This document shows, one piece after another, positions 34,567 through 43,446 of a stretch of 64,000 nt of DNA (positions within the stretch are counted from its first letter, which is position 1; each line of letters starts with the position of its first letter). Location of the stretch: contig NZ_CP136651.1 in NCBI RefSeq assembly GCF_036784765.1, positions 248,001 to 312,000 on the forward strand. Reading direction: 5' to 3'. Source of the DNA: Novosphingobium sp. ZN18A2. GTDB taxonomy: Bacteria > Pseudomonadota > Alphaproteobacteria > Sphingomonadales > Sphingomonadaceae. A program made the position numbers and the translations under genes. The notes below the pieces were generated by a model, which worked only from the letters and a program-made list of their open reading frames with translations, made no database searches and was not told where the DNA came from.

Positions 34567-35258
34567 GGATGCACCACCACCCAGCGCAGCGCCGCGTCGG
34601 ATGCGGGCGTATGCAACCGGTCCGTCGCGGTCCACAGCACCCAGGGGCGCGCCACATAGTCCGGCGCGATGAAATCGCCTTCCACCCAGGTGTTGCGGTC
34701 AAGCATCGTGGAAAGGTGATAACGCTTTTCGAAGCGCGACGACATCATCAGGATCGCGGGCTTACCCGAATGACGCTCGATCTGGTTGAGGAACGTCGTC
34801 AACTCGCTTTGCAGCGCCGCTTCGCTGGGAACCTCTCCGCAATGCGCGGGATCGATGTCGAGTGAGACCGCCGGCGGCAGCAGGTGCGAATCGCGCGGCA
34901 CGGTTGTCACGAAATTTGCCGCCTGCCCGTCTTCCGGCTCGCACGCGTCGTAAACGATCACCGCACCTGCCTGCATGCCCCTGTCGCGCACGGCAGCCAG
35001 CGCCTTGCCGAAGGCCGGATCGCGGCGCTCGCTTCCGATTGTCGCCGTCAGATACGCGAAATCCGCGCCTTCGGCATGGAGCAGCCGCCAGTCCACCGGC
35101 ATGGCATTCGCGTCCAGCCACACGCCCTGCACCGGATAGTCGGTGCGCGCCGGCTTCCATTTGCGCGCTTCGCGCCATGCCGCGCCGCCCGCCACCAGCA
35201 ACAGCAACAAGGCCGCCGCCAGCCAGCGCCTGCGCGCCGCCTTCCTGTTTTTCGCCAT
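34563..35258 (-). CDS. GH25 lysozyme-like protein with altered catalytic motif
   Basis: The 231-residue protein has an N-terminal basic stretch and one transmembrane segment (about 12-27), then a domain with GH25 features: VQGVWLDANAMPVDW, a FAYLTATIGS strand, and PPAVSLDIDPAHC (Asp134, Asp136). Catalytic GH25 enzymes have GVD near the first strand and DxE at the second site. Here they read GVW and DID, so the normal Glu is Asp. Activity on peptidoglycan is doubtful; it may bind muramyl glycan without cleaving. It is encoded 40 bp after UPF0262 and is coupled by ATGA to a small membrane protein gene. Confidence 0.78.
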   Translation of the reverse strand: MAKNRKAARRRWLAAALLLLLVAGGAAWREARKWKPARTDYPVQGVWLDANAMPVDWRLLHAEGADFAYLTATIGSERRDPAFGKALAAVRDRGMQAGAVIVYDACEPEDGQAANFVTTVPRDSHLLPPAVSLDIDPAHCGEVPSEAALQSELTTFLNQIERHSGKPAILMMSSRFEKRYHLSTMLDRNTWVEGDFIAPDYVARPWVLWTATDRLHTPASDAALRWVVVHP

Positions 35259-35298
35259 GTGCCTGTTGCCCCTCGCGCGGCCCGATGCGGGTCTGGAT

Positions 35299-35781
35299 TC
35301 AGCCCCTGATATGGAGGACGCAGATCAAGGTAAAGAGACGCCGCGCGGTGGCGAAGTCGGTCTCCACCTTCCCGTCCAGCCGTTCCAGCAGCATTTCCGC
35401 CGCATTGTTGTGGATACCGCGCCGCGCCATGTCGATCGTCTCGATTTCCTGCGCGGTGGAGCGGCGGATCGCCTGGTAATAGCTGTCGCAGATGGCGAAA
35501 TAATCGCGAATCGGGCGGCGGAAGCGGCCCAGCCCCAGCACGATGGTTTCCAGCGGATTTTCCGCTTCGTCCGATATGGCCATCGCAAGCCGCCCGTCCT
35601 CGACCGAAAGCGCCAGCCGATAGGGGCCTTCATTCCCCGCCGCGAAGGCGCGCACCGGCCTGAACGTGTTTTCCTCGATCAGGTCGAAGATGGCGATGCG
35701 CCGCTCCTGCTCGATATCGGCGTTGCGCCAGATGATCGTCGCGTCGTCGAGCTCGATATGCGAGATGCGCGGGTCCGCCAT
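35299..35781 (-). CDS. UPF0262 family protein
   Basis: The 160-residue protein is of the alphaproteobacterial UPF0262 family. It begins MADPRISHIELDD, and the C-terminal helices RRGIHNNAAEMLLERL and FATARRLFTLICVLHIR match that family. The protein is soluble, without signal or metal motifs. Function is unknown. It is the first gene of a leftward group followed by the GH25-like gene. The open frame extends 25 codons upstream, but the homologous start is used. It is divergent from dnaB. Confidence 0.85.
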   Translation of the reverse strand: MADPRISHIELDDATIIWRNADIEQERRIAIFDLIEENTFRPVRAFAAGNEGPYRLALSVEDGRLAMAISDEAENPLETIVLGLGRFRRPIRDYFAICDSYYQAIRRSTAQEIETIDMARRGIHNNAAEMLLERLDGKVETDFATARRLFTLICVLHIRG

Positions 35782-35901
35782 GAGGCGGCTTGTGTTGCAG
35801 ACGCGAAGGGACCGGGCAAGGGGGCCGTTAAGCCGATTCGTCCACAGTCCGTGCACAGACCCGTCGAGAGGTTGCTATTGCCCCTCCGGAACGGCGGGCG
35901 C

Positions 35902-37434
35902 ATGACAGCGCACATGGCCACTCCCGCTCCCGCCAATGACCCGTTCCAGTCCGCCGATGGCGACGAACTTCGCGCGCTGCCGTCCAACGTGGAGGCCGAA
36001 GCCGCCTTCCTCGGCGCTGTGCTGATCGACAACCGCATCCTGGAAGAAATCGGCGCCCAGTTGAAGCCGGAACACTTCTTCGCGGACGTCCACGGCCGGG
36101 TTTACGAACGAATCCTGACGCTGATGGATCGCAAGGCGGTGGTCACGCCGGTTACGCTGAAACCCTATTTCGAAAGCGACGAAGGGCTGAAGGAACTGGG
36201 CGGCACGGCCTATCTCGCCCGGCTTACGGCCGACGGGCAGGGCCTGCTCAACCCCCGCGAACTGGCCGAACAGATCTATGACCTGGCGCTGCTGCGCGAA
36301 CTCATCTCGGTTGGGCGCGGGCTGGTTGCCGGCGCGATGGACACCAGCGAATCGGTTTCGCCGATGGCGCAAGTGGAACAGGCCGAATCGCGGCTTTACG
36401 AAGTGGCAGAGGGTGCGCAGACCGGCAACGAAGCGCAAAGCTTCACCGCCGCCACCCGCGTCGCCATTGCCGCAATCGAAAAGGCGCTGAATTCGGGCGG
36501 CCACATCGCGGGCAAGACCACCGGCCTGTCCTCGGTCAACGAAAAGGTCGGCGGCCTTCACGACAGCGACCTTATCATCCTTGCCGGCCGTCCGGGCATG
36601 GGCAAGACCTCGCTTGCCACCAACATCGCCTTTAATGCGGCCGACCGCCTGCGCCGCGACCTGGCCGACGGGATCGACGCGGCCAAGTCGGTCGGCGCGG
36701 GAACCGTGTTCTTCAGCCTGGAAATGAGCGCGGACCAGCTTGCCACGCGTATCCTGGCCGAACAGTCGGGTATCAGTTCCGAAGCGTTGCGCATGGGGCG
36801 CATCAGCCGCGAGGATTTCAAGCAGCTTTCGCGCGCCAGCCAGACACTGGCCGAACTGCCGCTTTATATCGACGACACCCCGGCGCTGACGATCTCCGCC
36901 TTGCGCACGCGCGCGCGGCGGTTGAAGCGGCGGAATCCGGAAATCGGCCTGATCGTGGTCGACTACCTGCAACTGCTGCAAGGCACCGGACGGACCGAAG
37001 GCCGCGTCAACGAAATCTCGGAAATCAGCCGCGGGCTGAAAACGCTGGCCAAGGAACTGGCGGTGCCGGTGATCGCCCTGTCGCAGCTGTCCCGCGCGGT
37101 GGAAAGCCGCGACGACAAGCGACCGATGCTTTCAGACCTGCGCGAATCCGGCTCTATCGAGCAAGACGCCGACATGGTCTGGTTCGTGTTCCGTGAGGAT
37201 TATTACGTCGCCGCGCGTGAGCCCAAGCGCCCGACCGAAGCGGATGACGCCAAGACGCACGAAGCGCACGGCGCCTGGGCGGCCGAGATGGAGCGCGTCT
37301 ATGGACTGGCCGAACTGATCGTTGCCAAGCAGCGCCACGGCGCCACCGGCAAGGTGCGCCTGCGCTTCGAACCGCGCATCACCCGCTTCAGCGACCTGGC
37401 AGAAGACGCGCAGGCCGCCAGCAGTTACGATTGA
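35902..37434 (+). CDS. dnaB: Replicative DNA helicase
   Basis: DnaB is the hexameric 5'-3' helicase that opens the replication fork. The 510-residue protein has an N-terminal domain with LPSNVEAEAAFLGAVL, a central linker, and a RecA-like domain with the Walker A AGRPGMGKTSLA and the Walker B IVVDYLQLL. SQLSRAVESRDDKRPMLSDLRESGSIEQDAD is also present in the family and is quoted here only in parts (VESRDDKRP, LRESGSIEQ). There is no intein. The chosen ATG gives MTAHMATPA; the second ATG four codons later is possible. Confidence 0.97.
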   Translation: MTAHMATPAPANDPFQSADGDELRALPSNVEAEAAFLGAVLIDNRILEEIGAQLKPEHFFADVHGRVYERILTLMDRKAVVTPVTLKPYFESDEGLKELGGTAYLARLTADGQGLLNPRELAEQIYDLALLRELISVGRGLVAGAMDTSESVSPMAQVEQAESRLYEVAEGAQTGNEAQSFTAATRVAIAAIEKALNSGGHIAGKTTGLSSVNEKVGGLHDSDLIILAGRPGMGKTSLATNIAFNAADRLRRDLADGIDAAKSVGAGTVFFSLEMSADQLATRILAEQSGISSEALRMGRISREDFKQLSRASQTLAELPLYIDDTPALTISALRTRARRLKRRNPEIGLIVVDYLQLLQGTGRTEGRVNEISEISRGLKTLAKELAVPVIALSQLSRAVESRDDKRPMLSDLRESGSIEQDADMVWFVFREDYYVAAREPKRPTEADDAKTHEAHGAWAAEMERVYGLAELIVAKQRHGATGKVRLRFEPRITRFSDLAEDAQAASSYD

Positions 37435-37551
37435 TCGGGTTTGGTGCTTGCGGCCGACGGAGCGATCCGCTCCCGCTATCACGCCGGTCCGGGTTACCAC
37501 CCCAATTCGCGAAATTACGCTTTATATTTCAATATGTTATGCGAATTTTTC

Positions 37552-37581
37552 TTGACTTTTCAATGCGCAGTCGTGTAGCAG
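37552..37581 (+). promoter_or_regulatory. Candidate sigma-70 promoter for rpoZ
   Basis: TTGACT (37552-37557) is followed 18 bases later by TAGCAG (37576-37581), 35 bases before the rpoZ start. It lies in a marked AT-rich patch (37501-37560) in this GC-rich genome. The -35 is good; the -10 is weak, as is common in alphaproteobacteria. Confidence 0.5.
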
Positions 37582-37616
37582 CCGCGCTTTCCTGAATTGC
37601 CAGATTGGAGTGCCAC

Positions 37617-37961
37617 ATGGCGCGCGTTACCGTCGAAGATTGCGTCGACAAGGTTCCCAACCGTTTCGATCTCGTCCTGCTCGCCGCAGAGCGTGCGCGC
37701 GCGATTTCGGGCGGCGCGGAGCTGACCCTCGATCGCGACCGCGATAAGAACCCGGTCGTCGCCCTGCGCGAAATTGCGGAAGAAACGATCAAGCCCAAGG
37801 ATCTCAACGAAAGCCTCGTCCAGTCGCTGCAGCGCGTTCTGCCCGACGACGATGACGAAGTGGACGAAATCGGCTCGCTCAGCCAGTCGGCCGAAGCACT
37901 GCGCATCACGGCCTCCGCGCCCACGCGCAACACATCGCTGGGTGCCGATTACGACGGCTGA
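37617..37961 (+). CDS. rpoZ: DNA-directed RNA polymerase subunit omega
   Basis: Omega assists assembly of RNA polymerase around beta'. The 114-residue protein starts [34 protein letters not shown] sequence (residues 1-30), with the conserved [13 protein letters not shown] helix and the [15 protein letters not shown] segment. The C-terminal tail (about 70-114) is acidic (DDDDEVDEI), usual in sphingomonads. GGAG lies seven bases before the ATG. No relA/spoT gene follows here, unlike the common rpoZ-spoT order. Confidence 0.97.
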   Translation: MARVTVEDCVDKVPNRFDLVLLAAERARAISGGAELTLDRDRDKNPVVALREIAEETIKPKDLNESLVQSLQRVLPDDDDEVDEIGSLSQSAEALRITASAPTRNTSLGADYDG

Positions 37962-37985
37962 TCGCCGCGAGTTGATCGCCGCGAG
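37959..37985. repeat. 13-base tandem repeat overlapping the rpoZ stop codon
   Basis: TGATCGCCGCGAG occurs at 37959-37971 and again at 37973-37985. The first copy contains the rpoZ TGA stop. It looks like a short duplication at the end of the gene; no function is apparent. Confidence 0.7.
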
Positions 37986-38003
37986 GCAAAGCAATCACCA
38001 AGC

Positions 38004-38036
38004 GCGGCCCGTCATCCCATCCGGATGGCGGGCCGC
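38004..38036 (+). terminator. Strong hairpin after rpoZ, possible terminator
   Basis: GCGGCCCG (38004-38011) pairs with CGGGCCGC (38029-38036), and CATCC/GGATG extend the stem around a short loop. It lies 43 bases past the rpoZ stop. No T run follows (CCTCGTTTC), so it may slow or protect the transcript end rather than act as a classic intrinsic terminator. Confidence 0.55.
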
Positions 38037-38090
38037 CCTCGTTTCGGTGTCGGCGTTTCCGCGCCAGAATCGCACGCGGCGATGAGCGGC

Positions 38091-38366
38091 GCTAGAGCGT
38101 TTCCCGACCAATCCGGATCGCCGTGATTGCGTGAGGGAGCCCACTGGCAAGGCGCGGCGTGCAGCAGGGGCCGGCCCGCCCCTGCAAGCGGCGCAACGCT
38201 GTCCAGCGGGCTCCCTCACGCAACCGCTTCGCGGCGGGCCCCTTTTGGCCGATCGCAGCGTCGCTCGTCGCGCACGATGGCCCGCATCGCGCTGCTTCTC
38301 GCTCCTCGCGACCGGCCAAAATCGGCTCCGTCACGGTGACCCAGATTGGTCGGAAAACGCTCTAGC
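38091..38366. repeat. 276-bp nested palindromic intergenic element (MITE-like)
   Basis: The ends are 36-base inverted repeats (38091-38126 and 38331-38366; 32 of 36 match) starting GCTAGAGCGTTT. Inside are a second inverted pair (38127-38147 with 38203-38223, 20 of 21), an 8-bp hairpin at its centre (38164-38171 with 38178-38185), and a third pair (38243-38256 with 38308-38321, 13 of 14). There is no credible gene inside. The layout is that of a non-autonomous palindromic repeat; ends resembling AGAGCGTTTTCC are, from memory, common in alphaproteobacterial intergenic repeats. The right end contains the stop codon of the quinone oxidoreductase gene. Confidence 0.85.
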
Positions 38367-39348
38367 AATTGAGGACGAACGGCCCCGCTTCGCGCGCTTC
38401 GAGGGCGCGGTGGGCCGCAGCGGCATCGGCCAGCGGGAAGTGCCCGCCGATACCAACAGGAAGATCGCCGGCCGCGATCATCGCGAACAATTGCGCGGAC
38501 AGGTCGCGCAAACGCTTTGTGCCGTCCAGATAGGCCCAGAGGAACGGCCGCGTGACCGAATTCGATTTCGCACCGAGCCGTTGCAGCTGGAACGGCGGCA
38601 CCGGCCCCGATGCCTGCCCGTAAAGCACAAGATGTCCGCGCAGGCCCAGTGCGCCAAGCGAGCCTTCGAACGTGTCCGCGCCCACCGCGTCGTATGCGAC
38701 GGCCACGCCCTTTCCGCCGGTAAGGTCGGCAATTCGCGCGGATACATCGGCTTCGCGATAGGGGATGACCTCGTCGCAACCCGCTTCACGCGCAAGGCGC
38801 TGTTTCTTTTCCGATCCGGCCGTTCCATAGACCGTGCAGCCACGGCGCGAGGCGATCCGCGCCAGCAACTGGCCAACGCCGCCGCCCGCCGCGTGCACCA
38901 GCACGTGCATATCCGCTTCCAGCTTGTGCACGTCTTCGGCCAGCACCATCGCCGTCAACCCGCGCAGCAGCCAGGCCGCCGCCGTATCGAACCCCACCGC
39001 ATCGGGCACGGGCACCGCCAGATGCGCGTCCAGCACCCGGTTGCGCGCATATCCGCCGTATGAGTTGTCCATGTAGGCCACCCGGTCGCCCACCGCGAAA
39101 TCCGTGACGCCCTCACCCACGGCCTCGACCACGCCCGCGCCTTCAAGCCCCGGAATCCCGGGTGGTGTCAGCGTCTGGTAAAGGCCCGAGCGGACATAGA
39201 CATCGTGAAAGTTCACGCCTGCCGCGTGCTGGCGGATCTGGATCTGGCCCGGCCCCGGCGTGCCCAGCGGCACGCTTTCAAGCTGGAGTGCCTCCGGCCC
39301 TCCATAGGCCCTGATCACGATCGCGTCGGTCTGGCCCGAACTTGCCAA
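38362..39348 (-). CDS. NADPH:quinone oxidoreductase, MDR superfamily (zinc-free)
   Basis: The 328-residue medium-chain dehydrogenase has GVNFHDVYVRSGLY, PGIPGLEGAGVVEAVGEGV, the cofactor motif HAAGGGVGQLLARIA and VAYDAVGADTFEGSL, all typical of zeta-crystallin-like quinone reductases. No catalytic or structural zinc cysteines are seen. It reduces quinones by one electron with NADPH. The start is TTG, three bases after the ftsH stop, with AGGGGGCC upstream, so it is translationally linked to ftsH. The C-terminus ends FVLNC, shorter than the usual TVL(I)P-type tail, because the stop lies in the adjacent palindromic element. Confidence 0.92.
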   Translation of the reverse strand: MASSGQTDAIVIRAYGGPEALQLESVPLGTPGPGQIQIRQHAAGVNFHDVYVRSGLYQTLTPPGIPGLEGAGVVEAVGEGVTDFAVGDRVAYMDNSYGGYARNRVLDAHLAVPVPDAVGFDTAAAWLLRGLTAMVLAEDVHKLEADMHVLVHAAGGGVGQLLARIASRRGCTVYGTAGSEKKQRLAREAGCDEVIPYREADVSARIADLTGGKGVAVAYDAVGADTFEGSLGALGLRGHLVLYGQASGPVPPFQLQRLGAKSNSVTRPFLWAYLDGTKRLRDLSAQLFAMIAAGDLPVGIGGHFPLADAAAAHRALEAREAGPFVLNC

Positions 39349-39351
39349 GGA

Positions 39352-41301
39352 TCAGGCCCCCTGGGGTTGCGCGGACCCCGAACCGCCGCCCGAAAATCGC
39401 CGTCCGGCCTTCGGCACGGCAGACCCGCGCCCGGCGACCGGGCGCAGCGTTCCGGAAGGTTCGTCCGGACGGTCGATCTTGCCGTTCTTCATCAGTTCGG
39501 TGATCTCGTCGCCGGTCAGCGTTTCGTATTCCAGCATCGCCTGGGCAAGCAGGTGGAGCTTGTCCTCCTGCGCCTTCAGGATCTCCGTCGCGCGGACATG
39601 GGCATTGTCCACCAGAAGGCGGATTTCGGTGTCGATCAGCTTGTTCGTCTCGTCGGACGACATAAGCCGCTGCGATCCGCCCATGCCAAGATAGCCTTCC
39701 TGCTGCTCTTCGTATTGCAGCGGGCCGAGCTTGTCGGACATGCCCCACTTGGTGACCATGTTGCGCGCCAGAGAAGTGGCATACTGGATATCGGACGAAG
39801 CGCCCGAACTCACCTTGTCGTGGCCGAAGATGATCTCTTCCGCCACGCGGCCGCCCATCGATACCGCCAGGTTCGCCAGCATCTTGTCACGGTGATAGGA
39901 ATAGCTGTCGCGTTCCGGCAGGCGCATGACCATGCCCAGCGCGCGGCCGCGCGGGATGATCGTGGCCTTGTGGATCGGGTCTGACGCTTCCTCGTTCACA
40001 GAGACGATCGCGTGGCCCGCCTCGTGATAGGCGGTCATCTTCTTCTCGTCCTCGGTCATGACCATCGAGCGGCGCTCGCTGCCCATCATGACCTTGTCCT
40101 TCGCGTCCTCGAACTCCTGCATGGCGACAAGGCGCTTGTTGCGCCGCGCGGCCAGAAGCGCCGCTTCGTTGCACAGGTTGGCAAGGTCGGCGCCCGAAAA
40201 GCCGGGCGTGCCGCGCGCGATGGTGCGCGGATTGACGTCGGGCGCCAGCGGCAGCTTCTTCATGTGCACGCCCAGGATCTTCTCGCGCCCGTCGATGTCG
40301 GGCACCGGCACCACGACCTGACGGTCGAAACGGCCGGGACGAAGCAACGCGGGGTCGAGCACGTCGGGTCGGTTGGTGGCGGCGATGATGATGATGCCTT
40401 CGTTGGCTTCGAAGCCATCCATTTCGACCAGAAGCTGGTTCAGCGTCTGTTCGCGCTCGTCGTTCGAATTGCCGAGGCCGTGGCCGCGATGGCGGCCGAC
40501 CGCGTCGATTTCGTCGATGAACACGATGCACGGCGCGTTCTTCTTCGCCTGTTCGAACATGTCGCGCACGCGGCTGGCGCCGACGCCCACGAACATCTCG
40601 ACGAAGTCGGAACCCGAAATGGTGAAGAACGGCACGCCCGCCTCACCCGCGATAGCGCGGGCGAGCAGCGTCTTGCCGGTGCCGGGCGAGCCGACCAGCA
40701 GCGCGCCCTTGGGAATCTTGCCGCCCAGCTTCGCAAAGCGCGACGGGTCTTTCAGGAACTCGACGATTTCCTCAAGCTCTTCGCGCGCTTCGTCGATGCC
40801 CGCCACGTCATCGAACGTCACGCGGCCGTGGCGTTCGGTCAGCAACTTCGCCTTCGACTTGCCGAAACCCATCGCACCGCCGGCACCGCCACCCTTCTGC
40901 ACCTGCCGCAACGCGAAGAACGCGATGCCCAGGATCAACAGGAACGGCAGGGAATTGGCGAGGATGTAAAGCAGGAGGTTCGGCTGGTCCTGCGGCTTAC
41001 CGGTAAACTGCACGTCATGCTGTTCGAGTAGTTGCGGCAGCGTGGTGTCACCGGGGATCGGCACGGTCTGGAACGTCTGGTCGTTCTTCAACGTGCCGGT
41101 AATCCGGTCGGGCGAAATCTGCACGTCGCGCACGGACCCTTCCGCCACTTCCGCGCGGAAGTCAGAATAGCGCATCATCTGGCCCGATGCGTCGTTGTGC
41201 GAACCGAACATCGATACGACAAGCAGCAGGGCAAGGAATATCCCGCCCCATATGAGGAAGCTCTTGATCCAGGGGTTACCCTGCGGCTGGTCGTCGTTCA
41301 T
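39352..41301 (-). CDS. ftsH: ATP-dependent zinc metalloprotease FtsH
   Basis: FtsH degrades misfolded membrane proteins and regulatory proteins such as sigma-32 and LpxC at the inner membrane. The 649-residue protein has two N-terminal transmembrane helices around a periplasmic domain, the AAA+ module (Walker A GSPGTGKT, Walker [34 protein letters not shown] in part), and the zinc site HEAGH in the M41 domain. The C-terminus is Gly/Ser-rich. It is preceded by tilS 97 bp upstream, the usual bacterial order, and followed by the quinone reductase. Confidence 0.98.
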   Translation of the reverse strand: MNDDQPQGNPWIKSFLIWGGIFLALLLVVSMFGSHNDASGQMMRYSDFRAEVAEGSVRDVQISPDRITGTLKNDQTFQTVPIPGDTTLPQLLEQHDVQFTGKPQDQPNLLLYILANSLPFLLILGIAFFALRQVQKGGGAGGAMGFGKSKAKLLTERHGRVTFDDVAGIDEAREELEEIVEFLKDPSRFAKLGGKIPKGALLVGSPGTGKTLLARAIAGEAGVPFFTISGSDFVEMFVGVGASRVRDMFEQAKKNAPCIVFIDEIDAVGRHRGHGLGNSNDEREQTLNQLLVEMDGFEANEGIIIIAATNRPDVLDPALLRPGRFDRQVVVPVPDIDGREKILGVHMKKLPLAPDVNPRTIARGTPGFSGADLANLCNEAALLAARRNKRLVAMQEFEDAKDKVMMGSERRSMVMTEDEKKMTAYHEAGHAIVSVNEEASDPIHKATIIPRGRALGMVMRLPERDSYSYHRDKMLANLAVSMGGRVAEEIIFGHDKVSSGASSDIQYATSLARNMVTKWGMSDKLGPLQYEEQQEGYLGMGGSQRLMSSDETNKLIDTEIRLLVDNAHVRATEILKAQEDKLHLLAQAMLEYETLTGDEITELMKNGKIDRPDEPSGTLRPVAGRGSAVPKAGRRFSGGGSGSAQPQGA

Positions 41302-41398
41302 TGCGTTCCGGTCTCGAAAAAATGAGTGGTTCGCCCGTCAATGTAGGACCGGACGGGTGAATCGCAATATAAGCCAGTCGCGAAAAAACGCGCATTTC

Positions 41399-42382
41399 TT
41401 ATCGTTGCTGGTGATCAGTCGCGGGATTCGCACGGTGTGGCGGGGCCTTGGTGAAGCGCCAGGTGCTTTCCCGCCCTTCCGCACGCACCCCTGCAAGCGT
41501 GGCCGTTTCCCCCGATTCGAGCGAATCGAGCCAGCGCGCGATCTCGCTTCCGCGCGGGTTTCCGCTTCCGATCACGGCGACGATCCGTTCCAGCACGCGC
41601 ATCCGCACCGCGCGCGGGGCGCGGGGCGAATAGCTGATCTCGAGCGGGCGTTGCGCGACATCGCGCCATTCCACGTCCACCGCCCATTCCAGCGCATCGT
41701 CCGCTTCGGCAAGGCGCGACGCGCTGGCCGCAAGGCCGGCGGAATCGATCCAGTCCGCCCCGGAAAGCCCTTCGCGAACGCGCACGCGTTCATATTCGCG
41801 GTCGCGGTTGGACGGGTCTTGCGCCGGGACGATCCCTGCCGCCCGGCATAACTCGGCCAGTTCGGCGCGGCGCCAGTCAAGCAAGGGGCGCAGCAGGGGA
41901 ATCGACGGTGCGCCAGGAACCGTCGCCGCCGGGCGCATCGCGGCCAGCCCGCGAAGCCCTGCACCGCGATTCAGCCGCATGACCAGCGTTTCGGCCTGGT
42001 CGTCCGCATGGTGCGCCGTCACCAGCGCATCCAGCCCTTCCTCTCGCATCCATGCGGCCAGCACCGCGTACCGCGCGTCGCGCGCGCGCGCCTGCACCGC
42101 CGAACCGGGCGCAAGGTTTATCGCCAGCGTCCGGTGCGGAACGCCAAGCCTGGCGCAAAGCGTGGCAACCATCGCCGCTTCGTCCGCCGCCTCGGTCCGC
42201 AGGCCATGATCGACGGTGGCGCAATGGATGCGTCCGGGCGCGGCCCCGGCGGCAAGCGCCAGCAAGGCAAGGCTGTCCGGCCCTCCGGAAACCGCCAGCG
42301 CGATGCGCAACCCGTCGCCGCCCAGCGCGGACAACCTGGCCGCAAGCCGCGCGCGCGCGCCGATCAGCGCATCACCCGGCAT
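41399..42382 (-). CDS. tilS: tRNA(Ile)-lysidine synthase
   Basis: TilS adds lysine to C34 of the CAU-anticodon tRNA-Ile, making it read AUA, and is essential. The 327-residue protein has the PP-loop ATPase motif VSGGPDS (31-37), HGLRTEA, and the TAHHADDQAETLVMRL segment typical of TilS. It is shorter than E. coli TilS (432) because the C-terminal domain is reduced, as in many alphaproteobacteria. The ATG for MPGDALIG is used; a GTG one codon earlier is possible. It begins 7 bases after the cpoB stop. Confidence 0.95.
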   Translation of the reverse strand: MPGDALIGARARLAARLSALGGDGLRIALAVSGGPDSLALLALAAGAAPGRIHCATVDHGLRTEAADEAAMVATLCARLGVPHRTLAINLAPGSAVQARARDARYAVLAAWMREEGLDALVTAHHADDQAETLVMRLNRGAGLRGLAAMRPAATVPGAPSIPLLRPLLDWRRAELAELCRAAGIVPAQDPSNRDREYERVRVREGLSGADWIDSAGLAASASRLAEADDALEWAVDVEWRDVAQRPLEISYSPRAPRAVRMRVLERIVAVIGSGNPRGSEIARWLDSLESGETATLAGVRAEGRESTWRFTKAPPHRANPATDHQQR

Positions 42383-42389
42383 CACCGCA

Positions 42390-43361
42390 TCAGTTGCAGT
42401 TCACAGCGCTGCTGGCGCGGGCGTATTGCGTTTTCAGCCGGCCGGCGATGACCGTCGCATAGTTGCGCTGCAGTTCTTCCAGCGCGAGGCACGCGCGCTT
42501 GGTTTCGTGCAACTGCTGCATCGCTTCGGACAAGTAGATCAGGCTGTCGGGCGCACGCGCGCCGTTCTTGTCCGCCTGGTAGTTCTTGACGAACCATTGC
42601 GCGGCGGTGCCGGGCTTGCCGTCGTCAAGATAAGCCCGGCCCAGCAGGTTGCGCGCATAGCTGATGCGCTTGTGGCCGGGGTATTCCTGCACCACTTTCT
42701 GCAATTGCTGTTCGGCTTCGGGATAGAACTTCGCGTCCCACAGCCGGTAGCCGTAAAGGTATTCGTCCTCTCCCTTGTCGCCGCTGTCGGGCATGACAAT
42801 CGCCTTCACCGCCGCGACGCGGTCAGCCGAAGGCTTTGGTGCGGGGAGCGCGGTAGAAGCCGGCTGGGATGAAGGCTGCGAAGCGCCGCCGGTCATGGCG
42901 GCGGTATTGGCATCGATGGTGGCGCCGTTGCGGACCGCATCGTCTTGCCCCGTCCCGTCGGCAGCGGCGGCGGGGGCCGCATCCATCGCGGCGAACTTCG
43001 CTTCCAGCTTGCCGATGCGGTTCTGGTTCAGTTCCACCTGCGATGTCAGCCGCGCAAGCTGCGCCTCCACCGTGTCCATGCGCGCCAGAAGGTCTGTCAC
43101 AGCGGATGGCGAAGGCGCGGTCGTCGTCTGGGGAGCGGCCGTTCCGCCGGTTATCTGGGGCGCGAACGTCTTGCCAGCGCCATTGGGGAAGACCTTGCGC
43201 TGCAAGGCACGCAACTGCGATTCTATGTGGTCGATCCGGGTGTTCACGTCCTGCGCCGCAACGGTTGCGGGCATGCCTGTGGCAGCCAGTGCAAGCGCGC
43301 AGGCGATGGCGGGCATGGCCCGGACCGTGCGGGGGCGGAAGGTTCTCTTTGTCGTCGTCAT
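42390..43361 (-). CDS. cpoB: Tol-Pal system coordination protein CpoB (YbgF)
   Basis: CpoB links peptidoglycan synthesis with Tol-Pal outer-membrane constriction during division. The 323-residue protein has a signal peptide (cut near VAAQD), an N-terminal coiled coil (RIDHIESQLRALQRKVF and a second heptad segment, VEAQLARLTSQVELNQNRIGKLEAKF in part), a Pro/Ala/Thr linker, and three TPR units (DAKFYPEAEQQLQKVVQEYP etc.). The tol-pal genes are not in the window; this copy sits upstream of tilS-ftsH, as is common in alphaproteobacteria. Confidence 0.93.
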   Translation of the reverse strand: MTTTKRTFRPRTVRAMPAIACALALAATGMPATVAAQDVNTRIDHIESQLRALQRKVFPNGAGKTFAPQITGGTAAPQTTTAPSPSAVTDLLARMDTVEAQLARLTSQVELNQNRIGKLEAKFAAMDAAPAAAADGTGQDDAVRNGATIDANTAAMTGGASQPSSQPASTALPAPKPSADRVAAVKAIVMPDSGDKGEDEYLYGYRLWDAKFYPEAEQQLQKVVQEYPGHKRISYARNLLGRAYLDDGKPGTAAQWFVKNYQADKNGARAPDSLIYLSEAMQQLHETKRACLALEELQRNYATVIAGRLKTQYARASSAVNCN

Positions 43362-43446
43362 CTGGTCCCGTCCGGAGCTTTCGGCGCGATCTGGCCGTTG
43401 TTGCGGCATTCTTTAACCAAGCGCCGCACAGCCTGTCGAGCAAGGG

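Noticed and set aside
37959..38366. CRISPR array or tandem-repeat locus near rpoZ
   Set aside because: There are only a two-copy 13-base repeat and a nested palindrome; no regularly spaced identical repeats with unique spacers and no cas genes.
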